Source of the DNA: Glandiceps talaboti
Taxonomy: Eukaryota; Hemichordata; Enteropneusta; Spengelidae
Reading direction: 5' to 3'
Assembly (NCBI RefSeq): GCF_964340395.1
Contig: NC_135555.1
Location: 22,917,725 to 22,981,724, forward strand
Length of the DNA stretch: 64,000 bases
Of the stretch, positions 10,901 to 25,900 are shown piece after piece. Position 1 is the first letter of the stretch. Each line of letters begins with the position of its first letter. A program made the position numbers and the translations under genes. Below the pieces are notes generated by a model that ran no database searches, had not been told where the DNA came from, and saw nothing but the letters and a program-made list of their open reading frames with translations.

Positions 10901-13900
10901 CCTTGAACCTAGTACTATAATCATGAACATGGTAACATGTGATAGTCTGTAAGGCAGTGAGGTAACTTGTTTCATAATAAGTCATCCCTTAACCTTGAAC
11001 CTAGTACTATAATCATGAACATGGTGGCATGTGATAGTCTGTAAGGCAGTGAGGTAACTTGTATAATAATAAGTGATCCCTTAACCTTGAACCTAGTACT
11101 ATAATCATGAACTAGTGGCATGTGATAGTCTGTAAGGCAGTGGGGTAACTTGTATAATAATAAGTCATCCCTTAACCTTGAACCTAGTACTATAATCATG
11201 AACATGGTGGCATGTGATAGACTGTAAGGCAGTGAGGTAACTTGTTGTTTAATAAATCATCCCTTAACCTTGAACCTAGTACTATAATCATGAACATGGT
11301 GGCATGTGATAGTCTATAAGGCAGTGAGGTAACTTGTTGTTTAATAAGTCATCCCTTAACCTTGAACCTAGTACTATAATCATTAACTAGTGGCATGTGG
11401 TAGTCTGTAAGGCAGTGAGGTAACTTGTTTAATAAGTCATCCCTTAACCTTGAACCTAGTACTATAATCATGAACTAGTGGCATGTGATAGTCTGTAAGG
11501 CAGTGAGGTAACTTGTTGTTTAATAAATCATCCCTTAACCTTGAACCTAGTACTATAATCATGAACATGGTGGCATGTGGTAGTCTGTAAGGCAGTGAGG
11601 TAACTTGTTGTTTAATAAGTCATCCCTTAACATTGAACCTAGTACTATAATCATAAACTAGTGGCATGTGATAGCCTGTAAAGTGGTGAGGTAACTTGTT
11701 TCATAAGTCATCCCTTAACCTTGAACCTAGTACTATAATCATGAACTACTGGCATGTGGTAGTCTGTAAGGCAGTGAGGTAACTTGTTATTTAATAAGTC
11801 ATCCCTTAACCTCGAACCTAGTACTATAATCATGAACTAGTGGCATGTGATAGTCTATAAGGCAGTGAGGTAACTTGTTGTTTAATAAGTCATCCCTTAA
11901 CCTTGAACCTAGTACTATAATCATTAACTAGTGGCATGTGGTAGTCTGTAAGGCAGTGAGGTAACTTGTTTAATAAGTCATCCCTTAACCTTGAACCTAG
12001 TACTATAATCATGAACTAGTGGCATGTGATAGTCTGTAAGGCAGTGAGGTAACTTGTTGTTTAATAAATCATCCCTTAACCTTGAACCTAGTACTATAAT
12101 CATGAACATGGTGGCATGTGGTAGTCTGTAAGGCAGTGAGGTAACTTGTTGTTTAATAAGTCATCCCTTAACATTGAACCTAGTACTATAATCATAAACT
12201 AGTGGCATGTGATAGTCTGTAAGGCAGTGAGGTAACTTGTATAATAATAAGTCATCCCTTAACCTTGAACCTAGTACTATAATCATGAACTAGTGGCATG
12301 TGATAGTCTGTAAGGCAGTGAGGTAACTTGTTTAATAAGTCATCCCTTAACCTTGAACCTAGTACTATAATCATGAACATGGTGGCAAGTGATAGTCTGC
12401 AAGGCAGTAAGGTAACTTGTTTAATAAATCATTACTTAACCTTGAACCTAGTACTATAATCATGAACTAGTGGCATGTGGTAGTCTGTAAGGCAGTGAGG
12501 TAACTTGTTGTTTAATAAGTCATCCCTTAACATTGAACCTAGTACTATATAATCATGAACTAGTGGCATGTGATAGCCTGTAAAGTGGTGAGGTAACTTG
12601 TTTCATAAGTCATCCCTTAACCTTGAACCTATTACTATAATCATGAACTAGTGGCATGTGATAGTCTGTAAGGCAGTGAGGTAACTTGTATAATAATAAG
12701 TGATCCATTAACCTTGAACCTAGTACTATAATCATGAACTAGTGGCATGTGATAGTCTGTAAGGCAGTGAGGAAACTTGTATAATAATAAGTCATCCCTT
12801 AATCTTGAACCTAGTACTATAATCATGAACTACTGGCATGTGGTAGTCTGTAAGGCAGTGAGGTAACTTGTTATTTAATAAGTCATCCCTTAACCTCGAA
12901 CCTAGTACTATAATCATGAACATGGTGGCATGTGATAGTCTGTAAGGCAGTGAGGTAACTTGTTGTTTAATAAGTCATCCCTTAACCTTGAACCTAGTAC
13001 TATAATCATGAACTAGTGGCATGTGGTAGTCTGTAAGGCAGTGAGGTAACTTGTTTAATAAGTCATCCCTTAACCGTGAACCTAGTACTATAACCATGAA
13101 CATGGTGGCATGTGATAGTCTGTAAGGCTTTGAGGTAACTTGTTGTTTAATAAGTCATCCCTTAACCTTGAACCTAGTACTATAATCATGAACATGGTGG
13201 CATGTGATAGTCTGTAAGGCAGTGAGGTAACTTGTTGTTTAGTAAGCCATCCCTTAACATTGAACCTAGTACTATAATCATGAACTAGTGGCATGTGATA
13301 GTCTGTAAGGCAGTGAGGTAACTTGTTTAATAAGTCATCCCTTAACCTTGAACCTAGTACTATAATCATGAACATGGTGGCAAGTGATAGTCTGCAAGGC
13401 AGTAAAGTAACTTGTTTAATAAATCATCCCTTAACCTTGAACCTAGTACTATAATCATGAACTAGTGGCATGTGGTAGTCTGTAAGGCAGTGAGGTAACT
13501 TGTTGTTTAATAAGTCATCCCTTAACATTGAACCTAGTATAATCATGAACATGGTGGCATGTGATAGTCTGTAAGGCAGTGAGGTAACTTGTTGTTTAAT
13601 AAATCATCCCTTAACCTTGAACCTAGTATAATCATGAACATGGTGGCATGTGATAGTCTGTAAGGTAGTGTGGTAACTTGTATAAAAATAAGTCATCCCT
13701 TAACCTTGAACCTAGTACTATAATCATGAACATGGTAACATGTGATAGTCTGTAAGGCAGTGAGGTAACTTGTATAATAATAAGTCATCCCTTAACCTTG
13801 AACCTAGTACTATAATCATGAACATGGTGGCATGTGATAGTCTGTAAGGCAGTGAGGTAACTTGTATAATAATAAGTGATCCCTTAACCTTGAACCTAGT

Positions 13901-16900
13901 ACTATAATCATGAACTAGTGGCATGTGATAGTCTGTAAGGCAGTGGGGTAACTTGTATAATAATAAATCATCCCTTAACCTTGAACCTAGTATAATCATG
14001 AACATGGTGGCATGTGATAGTCTGTAAGGCAGTGAGGTAACTTGTTGTTTAATAAATCATCCCTTAACCTTGAACCTAGTATAATCATGAACATGGTGGC
14101 ATGTGATAGTCTGTAAGGTAGTGTGGTAACTTGTATAAAAATAAGTCATCCCTTAACCTTGAACCTAGTACTATAATCATGAACATGGTAACATGTGATA
14201 GTCTGTAAGGCAGTGAGGTAACTTGTTTCATAATAAGTCATCCCTTAACCTTGAACCTAGTACTATAATCATGAACATGGTGGCATGTGATAGTCTGTAA
14301 GGCAGTGAGGTAACTTATATAATAATAAGTGATCCCTTAACCTTGAACCTAGTACTATAATCATGAACTAGTGGCATGTGATAGTCTGTAAGGCAGTGGG
14401 GTAACTTGTATAATAATAAGTCATCCCTTAACCTTGAACCTAGTACTATAATCATGAACATGGTGGCATGTGATAGACTGTAAGGCAGTGAGGTAACTTG
14501 TTGTTTAATAAATCATCCCTTAACCTTGAACCTAGTACTATAATCATGAACATGGTGGCATGTGATAGTCTATAAGGCAGTGAGGTAACTTGTTGTTTAA
14601 TAAGTCATCCCTTAACCTTGAACCTAGTACTATAATCATTAACTAGTGGCATGTGGTAGTCTGTAAGGCAGTGAGGTAACTTGTTTAATAAGTCATCCCT
14701 TAACCTTGAACCTAGTACTATAATCATGAACTAGTGGCATGTGATAGTCTGTAAGGCAGTGAGGTAACTTGTTGTTTAATAAATCATCCCTTAACCTTGA
14801 ACCTAGTACTATAATCATGAACATGGTGGCATGTGGTAGTCTGTAAGGCAGTGAGGTAACTTGTTGTTTAATAAGTCATCCCTTAACATTGAACCTAGTA
14901 CTATAATCATAAACTAGTGGCATGTGATAGCCTGTAAAGTGGTGAGGTAACTTGTTTCATAAGTCATCCCTTAACCTTGAACCTAGTACTATAATCATGA
15001 ACTACTGGCATGTGGTAGTCTGTAAGGCAGTGAGGTAACTTGTTATTTAATAAGTCATCCCTTAACCTCGAACCTAGTACTATAATCATGAACATGGTGG
15101 CATGTGATAGTCTGTAAGGCAGTGAGGTAACTTGTATAATAATAAGTCATCCCTTAACCTTGAACCTAGTACTATAATCATGAACATGGTGGCATGTGAT
15201 AGTCTGTAAGGCAGTGAGGTTACTTGTATAATAATAAGTGATCCCTTAACCTTGAACCTAGTACTATAATCATGAACTAGTGGCATGTGATAGTCTGTAA
15301 GGCAGTGAGGTAACTTGTATAATAATAAGTCATCCCTTAACCTTGAACCTAGTACTATAATCATGAACATGGTGGCATGTAATAGACTGTAAGGCAGTGA
15401 GGTAACTTGTTGTTTAATAAATCATCCCTTAACCTTGAACCTAGTACTATAATCATGAACATGGTGGCATGTGATAGTCTGTAAGGCAGTGAGGTAACTT
15501 GTTGTTTAATAAGTCATCCCTTAACCTTGAACCTAGTACTATAATCATGAACTAGTGGCATGTGGTAGTCTGTAAGGCAGTGAGGTAACTTGTTTAATAA
15601 GTCATCCCTTAACCGTGAACCTAGTACTATAACCATGAACATGGTGGCATGTGATAGTCTGTAAGGCTTTGAGGTAACTTGTTGTTTAATAAGTCATCCC
15701 TTAACCTTGAACCTAGTACTATAATCATGAACATGGTGGCATGTGATAGTCTGTAAGGCAGTGAGGTAACTTGTTGTTTAGTAAGCCATCCCTTAACATT
15801 GAACCTAGTACTATAATCATGAACTAGTGGCATGTGATAGTCTGTAAGGCAGTGAGGTAACTTGTTTAATAAGTCATCCCTTAACCTTGAACCTAGTACT
15901 ATAATCATGACCATGGTGGCAAGTGATAGTCTGCAAGGCAGTAAGGTAACTTGTTTAATAAATCATCCCTTAACCTTGAACCTAGTACTATAATCATGAA
16001 CTAGTGGCATGTGGTAGTCTGTAAGGCAGTGAGGAAACTTGTATAATAATAAGTCATCCCTTAATCTTGAACCTAGTACTATAATCATGAACTACTGGCA
16101 TGTGGTAGTCTGTAAGGCAGTGAGGTAACTTGTTATTTAATAAGTCATCCCTTAACCTCGAACCTAGTACTATAATCATGAACATGGTGGCATGTGATAG
16201 TCTGTAAGGCAGTGAGGTAACTTGTTGTTTAATAAGTCATCCCTTAACCTTGAACCTAGTACTATAATCATGAACTAGTGGCATGTGGTAGTCTGTAAGG
16301 CAGTGAGGTAACTTGTTTAATAAGTCATCCCTTAACCGTGAACCTAGTACTATAACCATGAACATGGTGGCATGTGATAGTCTGTAAGGCTTTGAGGTAA
16401 CTTGTTGTTTAATAAGTCATCCCTTAACCTTGAACCTAGTACTATAATCATGAACATGGTGGCATGTGATAGTCTGTAAGGCAGTGAGGTAACTTGTTGT
16501 TTAGTAAGCCATCCCTTAACATTGAACCTAGTACTATAATCATGAACTAGTGGCATGTGATAGTCTGTAAGGCAGTGAGGTAACTTGTTTAATAAGTCAT
16601 CCCTTAACCTTGAACCTAGTACTATAATCATGAACATGGTGGCAAGTGATAGTCTGCAAGGCAGTAAAGTAACTTGTTTAATAAATCATCCCTTAACCTT
16701 GAACCTAGTACTATAATCATGAACTAGTGGCATGTGGTAGTCTGTAAGGCAGTGAGGTAACTTGTTGTTTAATAAGTCATCCCTTAACATTGAACCTAGT
16801 ATAATCATGAACATGGTGGCATGTGATAGTCTGTAAGGCAGTGAGGTAACTTGTTGTTTAATAAATCATCCCTTAACCTTGAACCTAGTATAATCATGAA

Positions 16901-19900
16901 CATGGTGGCATGTGATAGTCTGTAAGGTAGTGTGGTAACTTGTATAAAAATAAGTCATCCCTTAACCTTGAACCTAGTACTATAATCATGAACATGGTAA
17001 CATGTGATAGTCTGTAAGGCAGTGAGGTAACTTGTATAATAATAAGTCATCCCTTAACCTTGAACCTAGTACTATAATCATGAACATGGTGGCATGTGAT
17101 AGTCTGTAAGGCAGTGAGGTAACTTGTATAATAATAAGTGATCCCTTAACCTTGAACCTAGTACTATAATCATGAACTAGTGGCATGTGATAGTCTGTAA
17201 GGCAGTGGGGTAACTTGTATAATAATAAATCATCCCTTAACCTTGAACCTAGTATAATCATGAACATGGTGGCATGTGATAGTCTGTAAGGCAGTGAGGT
17301 AACTTGTTGTTTAATAAATCATCCCTTAACCTTGAACCTAGTATAATCATGAACATGGTGGCATGTGATAGTCTGTAAGGTAGTGTGGTAACTTGTATAA
17401 AAATAAGTCATCCCTTAACCTTGAACCTAGTACTATAATCATGAACATGGTAACATGTGATAGTCTGTAAGGCAGTGAGGTAACTTGTTTCATAATAAGT
17501 CATCCCTTAACCTTGAACCTAGTACTATAATCATGAACATGGTGGCATGTGATAGTCTGTAAGGCAGTGAGGTAACTTATATAATAATAAGTGATCCCTT
17601 AACCTTGAACCTAGTACTATAATCATGAACTAGTGGCATGTGATAGTCTGTAAGGCAGTGGGGTAACTTGTATAATAATAAGTCATCCCTTAACCTTGAA
17701 CCTAGTACTATAATCATGAACATGGTGGCATGTGATAGACTGTAAGGCAGTGAGGTAACTTGTTGTTTAATAAATCATCCCTTAACCTTGAACCTAGTAC
17801 TATAATCATGAACATGGTGGCATGTGATAGTCTATAAGGCAGTGAGGTAACTTGTTGTTTAATAAGTCATCCCTTAACCTTGAACCTAGTACTATAATCA
17901 TTAACTAGTGGCATGTGGTAGTCTGTAAGGCAGTGAGGTAACTTGTTTAATAAGTCATCCCTTAACCTTGAACCTAGTACTATAATCATGAACTAGTGGC
18001 ATGTGATAGTCTGTAAGGCAGTGAGGTAACTTGTTGTTTAATAAATCATCCCTTAACCTTGAACCTAGTACTATAATCATGAACATGGTGGCATGTGGTA
18101 GTCTGTAAGGCAGTGAGGTAACTTGTTGTTTAATAAGTCATCCCTTAACATTGAACCTAGTACTATAATCATAAACTAGTGGCATGTGATAGCCTGTAAA
18201 GTGGTGAGGTAACTTGTTTCATAAGTCATCCCTTAACCTTGAACCTAGTACTATAATCATGAACTACTGGCATGTGGTAGTCTGTAAGGCAGTGAGGTAA
18301 CTTGTTATTTAATAAGTCATCCCTTAACCTCGAACCTAGTACTATAATCATGAACATGGTGGCATGTGATAGTCTGTAAGGCAGTGAGGTAACTTGTATA
18401 ATAATAAGTCATCCCTTAACCTTGAACCTAGTACTATAATCATGAACATGGTGGCATGTGATAGTCTGTAAGGCAGTGAGGTTACTTGTATAATAATAAG
18501 TGATCCCTTAACCTTGAACCTAGTACTATAATCATGAACTAGTGGCATGTGATAGTCTGTAAGGCAGTGAGGTAACTTGTATAATAATAAGTCATCCCTT
18601 AACCTTGAACCTAGTACTATAATCATGAACATGGTGGCATGTAATAGACTGTAAGGCAGTGAGGTAACTTGTTGTTTAATAAATCATCCCTTAACCTTGA
18701 ACCTAGTACTATAATCATGAACATGGTGGCATGTGATAGTCTGTAAGGCAGTGAGGTAACTTGTTGTTTAATAAGTCATCCCTTAACCTTGAACCTAGTA
18801 CTATAATCATGAACTAGTGGCATGTGGTAGTCTGTAAGGCAGTGAGGTAACTTGTTTAATAAGTCATCCCTTAACCGTGAACCTAGTACTATAACCATGA
18901 ACATGGTGGCATGTGATAGTCTGTAAGGCTTTGAGGTAACTTGTTGTTTAATAAGTCATCCCTTAACCTTGAACCTAGTACTATAATCATGAACATGGTG
19001 GCATGTGATAGTCTGTAAGGCAGTGAGGTAACTTGTTGTTTAGTAAGCCATCCCTTAACATTGAACCTAGTACTATAATCATGAACTAGTGGCATGTGAT
19101 AGTCTGTAAGGCAGTGAGGTAACTTGTTTAATAAGTCATCCCTTAACCTTGAACCTAGTACTATAATCATGACCATGGTGGCAAGTGATAGTCTGCAAGG
19201 CAGTAAGGTAACTTGTTTAATAAATCATCCCTTAACCTTGAACCTAGTACTATAATCATGAACTAGTGGCATGTGGTAGTCTGTAAGGCAGTGAGGTAAC
19301 TTGTTGTTTAATAAGTCATCCCTTAACATTGAACCTAGTACTATAATGATGAACTAGTGGCATGTGATAGCCTGTAAAGTGGTGAGGTAACTTGTTTCAT
19401 AAGTCATCCCTTAACCTTGAACCTAGTACTATAATCATGAACTAGTGGCATGTGGTAGTCTGTAAGGCAGTGAGGTAACTTGTTATTTAATAAGTCATCC
19501 CTTAACCTTGAACCTAGTACTATAATCATGAACATGGTGGCATGTGATAATCTGTAAGGCAGTGAGGTAACTTGTATAATAATAAGTGATCCCTTAACCT
19601 TGAACCTAGTACTAATATATAATCATGAACATGGTGGCATGTGATAGACTGTAAGGGAGTGAGGTAACTTGTTGTTTAATAAATCATCCTTTAACCTTGA
19701 ACCTAGTACTATAATCATGAACATGGTGGCATGTGATAGTTTGTAAGGCAGTGAGGTAACTTGTTGTTTAATAAATCATCCCTTAACCTTGAACCTAGTA
19801 TAATCATGAACATGGTGGCATGTGATAGTCTGTAAGGCAGTGAGGTAACTTGTTGTTTAATAAATCATCCCTTAACCTTGAACCTAGTATAATCATGAAC

Positions 19901-22900
19901 ATGGTGGCATGTGATAGTCTGTAAGGTAGTGTGGTAACTTGTATAAAAATAAGTCATCCCTTAACCTTGAACCTAGTACTATAATCATGAACATGGTAAC
20001 ATGTGATAGTCTGTAAGGCAGTGAGGTAACTTGTATAATAATAAGTCATCCCTTAACCTTGAACCTAGTACTATAATCATGAACATGGTGGCATGTGATA
20101 GTCTGTAAGGCAGTGAGGTAACTTGTATAATAATAAGTGATCCCTTAACCTTGAACCTAGTACTATAATCATGAACTAGTGGCATGTGATAGTCTGTAAG
20201 GCAGTGGGGTAACTTGTATAATAATAAGTCATCCCTTAACCTTGAACCTAGTACTATAATCATGAACATGGTGGCATGTGATAGACTGTAAGGCAGTGAG
20301 GTAACTTGTTGTTTAATAAATCATCCCTTAACCTTGAACCTAGTACTATAATCATGAACATGGTGGCATGTGATAGTCTATAAGGCAGTGAGGTAACTTG
20401 TTGTTTAATAAGTCATCCCTTAACCTTGAACCTAGTACTATAATCATTAACTAGTGGCATGTGGTAGTCTGTAAGGCAGTGAGGTAACTTGCTTAATAAG
20501 TCATCCCTTAACCGTGAACCTAGTACTATAATCATGAACATGGTACGTGGCATGTGATAGTCTGTAAGGCAGTGAGGTAACTTGTTGTTTAATAAGTCAT
20601 CACTTAACCTTGAACCTAGTACTAAAATCATGAACTAGTGGCATGTGATAGTCTGTAAGGCAGTGAGGTAACTTGTTGTTTAGTAAGTCATCCCTTAACC
20701 TTGAACCTAGTACTATAATCATGAACTAGTGGCATGTGATAGTCTGTAAGGCAGTGAGGTAACTTGTTTAATAAGTCATCCCTTAACCTTGAACCTAGTA
20801 CTATAATCATGAACTAGTGGTATGTGGTAGTCTGTAAGGCAGTGAGGTAACTTGTATAATAATAAGTCATCCCTTAACCTTGAACCTAGTACTATAATCA
20901 TGAACTAGTGGCATGTGATAGTCTGTAAGGCAGTGAGGTAACTTGTATAATAATAAGTCATCCCTTAACCTTGAACCTAGTACAATAATCATGAACATGG
21001 TGGCATGTGATAGACTGTAAGGCAGTGAGGTAACTTGTTGTTTAATAAATCATCCTTTAACCTTGAACCTAGTACTATAATCATGAACATGGTGGCATGT
21101 GATAGTCTGTAAGGCAGTGAGGTAACTTGTTGTTTAATAAATCATCCCTTAACCTTGAACCTAGTATAATCATGAACATGGTGGCATGTGATAGTCTGTA
21201 AGGCAGTGTGGTAACTTGTATAAAAATAAGTCATCCCTTAACCTTGAACCTAGTACTATAATCATGAACATGGTAACATGTGATAGTCTGTAAGGCAGTG
21301 AGATAACTTGTTACTTAATAAGTCATCCCTTAACCTTGAACCTAGTACTATAATCATGAACATGGTGGCATGTGATAGTCTGTAAGGCAGTGAGGTAACT
21401 TGTATAATAATAAGTGATCCCTTAACCTTGAACCTAGTACTATAATCATGAACTAGTGGCATGTGGTAGTCTGTAAGGCAGTGAGGTAACTTGTATAGAA
21501 ATAAGTCATCCCTTAACCTTGAACCTAGTACTATAATCATGAACATGGTGGCATGTGGTAGTCTGTAACGCCGTGAGGTAACTTGTTGTTTAATAAATCA
21601 TCCTTTAACCTTGAACCTAGTACTATAATCATGAACATGGTGGCAATGTGATAGTCTGTAAGGCAGTGAGGTAACTTGTTGTTTAATAAATCATCCCTTA
21701 ACCTTGAACCTAGTACTATAATCATGAACATGGTGGCATGTGGTAGTCTGTAAGGCAGTGAGGTAACTTGTTGTTTAATAAGTCATCCCTTAACATTGAA
21801 CCTAGTACTATAATCATAAACTAGTGGCATGTGATAGCTAGCCTGTACAGTGGTGAGGTAACTTGTTTCATAAGTCATCCCTTAACCTTGAACCTAGTAC
21901 TATAATCATGAACTAGTGGCATGTGATAGTCTGTAAGGCAGTGAGGTAACTTGTATAATAATAAGTCATCCCTTAACCTTGAACCTAGTACTATAATCAT
22001 GAACATGGTGGCATGTGATAGTCTGTAAGGCAGTAAGGCAGTGAGGTAACTTGTATAATAAGTCATCCCTTAACCTTGAACCTAGTACTATAATCAAGAA
22101 CATGGTGGCATGTGATAGTCTGTAAGGCAGTGAGGTAACTTGTTGTTTAATAAATCATCCCTTAACCTTGAACCTAGTACTATAATCATGAACTAGTGGC
22201 ATGTGATAGTTTATAAGGCAGTGAGGTAACTTGTATAATAATAAGTCGTCCCTTAACCTTGAACCTAGTACTATAATCATGAACATGGTGGCATGTGATA
22301 GTCTGTAAGGCAGTGAGGTAACTTGTTGTTTAATAAATCATCCCTTAACCTTGAACCTAGTACTATAATCATGAACTAGTGGCATGTGATAGTCTGTAAG
22401 GCAGTGAGGTAACTTGTATAATAATAAGTCATCCCTTAACCTTGAACCTAGTAATATAATCATGAACATGGTGGCATGTGATAGTCTGTAAGGCAGTGAG
22501 GTAACTTGTTGTTTAATAAGTCATCCCTTAACCTTGAGCCTAGTACTATAATCATGAACTAGTGGCATGTGATAGTCTGTAAGGCAGTGAGGTAACTTGT
22601 ATAATAATAAGTCATCCCTTAACCATGAACCTAGTACTATAATCATGAACATGGTGGCATGTGATAGTCTGTAAGGCAGTGAGGAAATTTGTATAATAAT
22701 AAGTCATCCCTTAACCTTGAACCTAGTACTATAATCCAAAACATGGTGGCATGTGATAGTCTGTAAGGCAGTGAGGTAACTTGTTGTTTAATAAATCATC
22801 CCTTAACCTTGAACATAGTACTATAATCATGAACTAGTGGCATGTGATAGTTGTAAGGCTGTGATCTAACTTGTATAATAATAAGTCGTCCCTTAACCTT

Positions 22901-25900
22901 GAACCTAGTACTATAATCATGAACATGGTGGCATGTGATAGTCTGTAAGGCAGTGAGGTAACTTGTTGTTTAATAAATCATCCCTTAACCTTGAACCTAG
23001 TACTATAATCATGAACATGGTGGCATGTGATAGTCTGTAAGGCTTTGAGGTAACTTGTTGTTTAATAAGTCATCCCTTAACCTTGAGCCTAGTACTATAA
23101 TCATGAACTAGTGGCATGTGATAGTCTGTAAGGCAGTGAGGTAACTTGTTCTTTAATAAGTCAACCCTTAACCTTGAACCTAGTATAATCATGAACATGG
23201 TGGCATGTGATATTCTGTAAGGCAGCGAGGTAACTTGTTGTTTAATAAGTCATCCCTTAACCTTGAACCTAGTACAATAATCATGAACTAGTGGCATGTG
23301 ATAGTCTGGAAGGCAGTGAGGTAACTTGTATAATAATAAGTCATTCCTTAACCTTTAACCTAGTAATATAATCATGAACATGGTGGCATGTGATAGTCTG
23401 TAAGGCAGTGAGGTAACTTGTTTAATAAGTTATCCCTTAACCTTGAACCTAGTACTATAATCATGAACATGGTGGCATATGTGATAGTCTGTAAGGCAGT
23501 AAACTAACTTGTTTAATAAATCATCCCTTAACCTTGAACCTAGTACTATAATCATGAATTAGTGGCATTTGATAGTCTGTAAGGTAGTGAGTGGGGTAAC
23601 TTGTTGTTTAATAAGTCATCCCTTAACCTTGAACCTAGTACTATAATCATGAACTTGTGGCATGTGATAGTCTGTAAGGCAGTGAGGTAATTAACTTGTT
23701 GTTTAATAAGTCATCCCTTCACATTGAACCTAATACTATAATCATGAACTAGTGGCATGTGATAGCCTGCAAAGTGGTGAGGTAACTTGTTTAATAAGTC
23801 ATCCCTTAACCTTGAACCTAGTACTATAATCATGAACTAGTGGCATGTGATTGTCTGAAAGGCAGTGAGGTAACTTGTTGTTTAATAAGTCATCCCTTAA
23901 CCTTGAACCTAGTACTATAATCATGAACTAGTGGCATGTGATAGTCTGTAAGGCAGTGAGGTAACTTGTTTAATAAATCATCCCTTAACCTTGAACCTAG
24001 TACTATAATCATGAACATGGTGGCATGTGATAGTCTGTAAGGGTTTTAGGTAACTTGTTCAATAAGTCATCCCTTAACCTTGAACCTAGTACTATAATCA
24101 TGAACTAGTGGCATGTGATAGTCTGTAAGGCAGTGAGGTAACTTGCTGTTTAATAAGTCATCCCTTAACCTTGAACCTAGTACTATAATCATGAACTAGT
24201 TGCATGTGATAGTCTGTAAGGCAGTGAGGTAACACTGTTGTTTAATAAATCATCCCTTAACCTTGAACCTAGTACTATAATCATGAACTAGTGGCATGAG
24301 ATAGTCTGTAAGGCAGTGAGGTAACTTGTTGTTTAATAAATCATCCGTTAACTTTGAACCTAGTACTATAATCATGAACATGGTGGCATGTGATAGTCTG
24401 TAAGGCTTTGAGGTAACTTGTTCAATAAGTCATCCTTTAACCTTGAACCTAGTACTATAATCATGAACATGGTGGCATGAGATAGTCTGTAAGGCAGTGA
24501 GGTAACACTGTTGGTTAATAAGTCATCCCTTAACCTTGAACCTAGTACTATAATCATGAACTAGTGGCATGTGATAGTCTGTAAGGCAGTGAGGTAACTT
24601 GCTGTTTAATAAGTCATCCCTTAACCTTGAACCTAGTAATATAATCATGAACTAGTGGCATGTGATAGTCTGTAAGGCAGTGAGGTAACTTGTTCAATAA
24701 GTCATCCCTTAACCTTGAACCTAGTACTATAATCATGAACTGGTGGCATGTGATAGTCTGTAAGGCAGTGAGGTAACACTGTTGTTTAATAAGTCATCCC
24801 TTAACCTTGAACCTAGTACTATAATCATGAACTAGTGGCATGTGATAGTCTGTAAGGCAGTGAGGTAACACTGTTGGTTAATAAGTCATCCCTTAACCTT
24901 GAACCTAGTACTATAATCATGAACATGGTGGCATGTGATAGTCTGTAAGGGTTTGAGGTAACTTGTTCAATAAGTCATCCCTTAACCTTGAACCTAGTAC
25001 TATAATCATGAACTAGTGGCATGTGATAGTCTGTAAGGCAGTGAGGTAACTTGTTGTTTAATAAATCATACCTTAACATTGAACCTAGTACTATAATCAT
25101 GAACTAGTGGCATGTGATATTTGTAAGGCAGTGAGGTAACTTGTATAATAATAAGTCGTCCCTTAACCTTGAACCTAGTACTATAATCATGAACATGGTG
25201 GCATGAGATAGTCTGTAAGGCAGTGAGGTAACTTGTTGTTTAATAAATCATCCCTTAACCTTGAACCTAGTACTATAATCATGAACATGGTGGCATGTGA
25301 TAGTCTGTAAGGCTTTGCGGTAACTTGTTCAATAAGTCATCCCTTAACCTTGAACCTAGTAGTATAATCATGAACATGGTGGCATGTGATAGTCTGTAAG
25401 GCTTTGCGGTAACTTGTTCAATAAGTCATCCCTTAACCTTGAACCTAGTAGTATAATCATGAACTATTGGCATATGATAGTCTGTAAGGCAGTGAAGTAA
25501 CACTGTTGGTTAATAAGTCATCCCTTAACCTTGAACCTAGTACTATAATCATGAACTAGTGGCATGTGATAGTCTGTAAGGCAGTGAGGTAACTTGTATA
25601 ATAATAAGTCATCCCTTAACCTTGAACCTAGTAATATAATCATGAACATGGTGGCATGTGATAGTCTGTAAGCCAGTGAGGTAACTTGTTGTTTAATAAG
25701 TCATCCCTTAACCTTGAGCCTAGTACTATAATCATGAACTAGTGGCATGTGATAGTCTGTAAGGCAGTGAGGTAACTTGTTCTTTAATAAGTCATCCCTT
25801 AACCTTGAACCTAGTACAATAATCATGAACTAGTGGCATGTGATAGTCTGGAAGGCAGTGAGGTAACTTGTATAATAATAAGTCATCCCTTAACCTTGAA

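Noticed and set aside
8747-24557. Many minus-strand ORFs of 61-95 codons with MFMIIVLGSRLRDDLL repeats
   Set aside because: They are the satellite monomer read on the minus strand. A 91-bp period moves the frame every monomer and two of three frames lack stops. They have no start context, and the same peptide recurs at every higher-order repeat.
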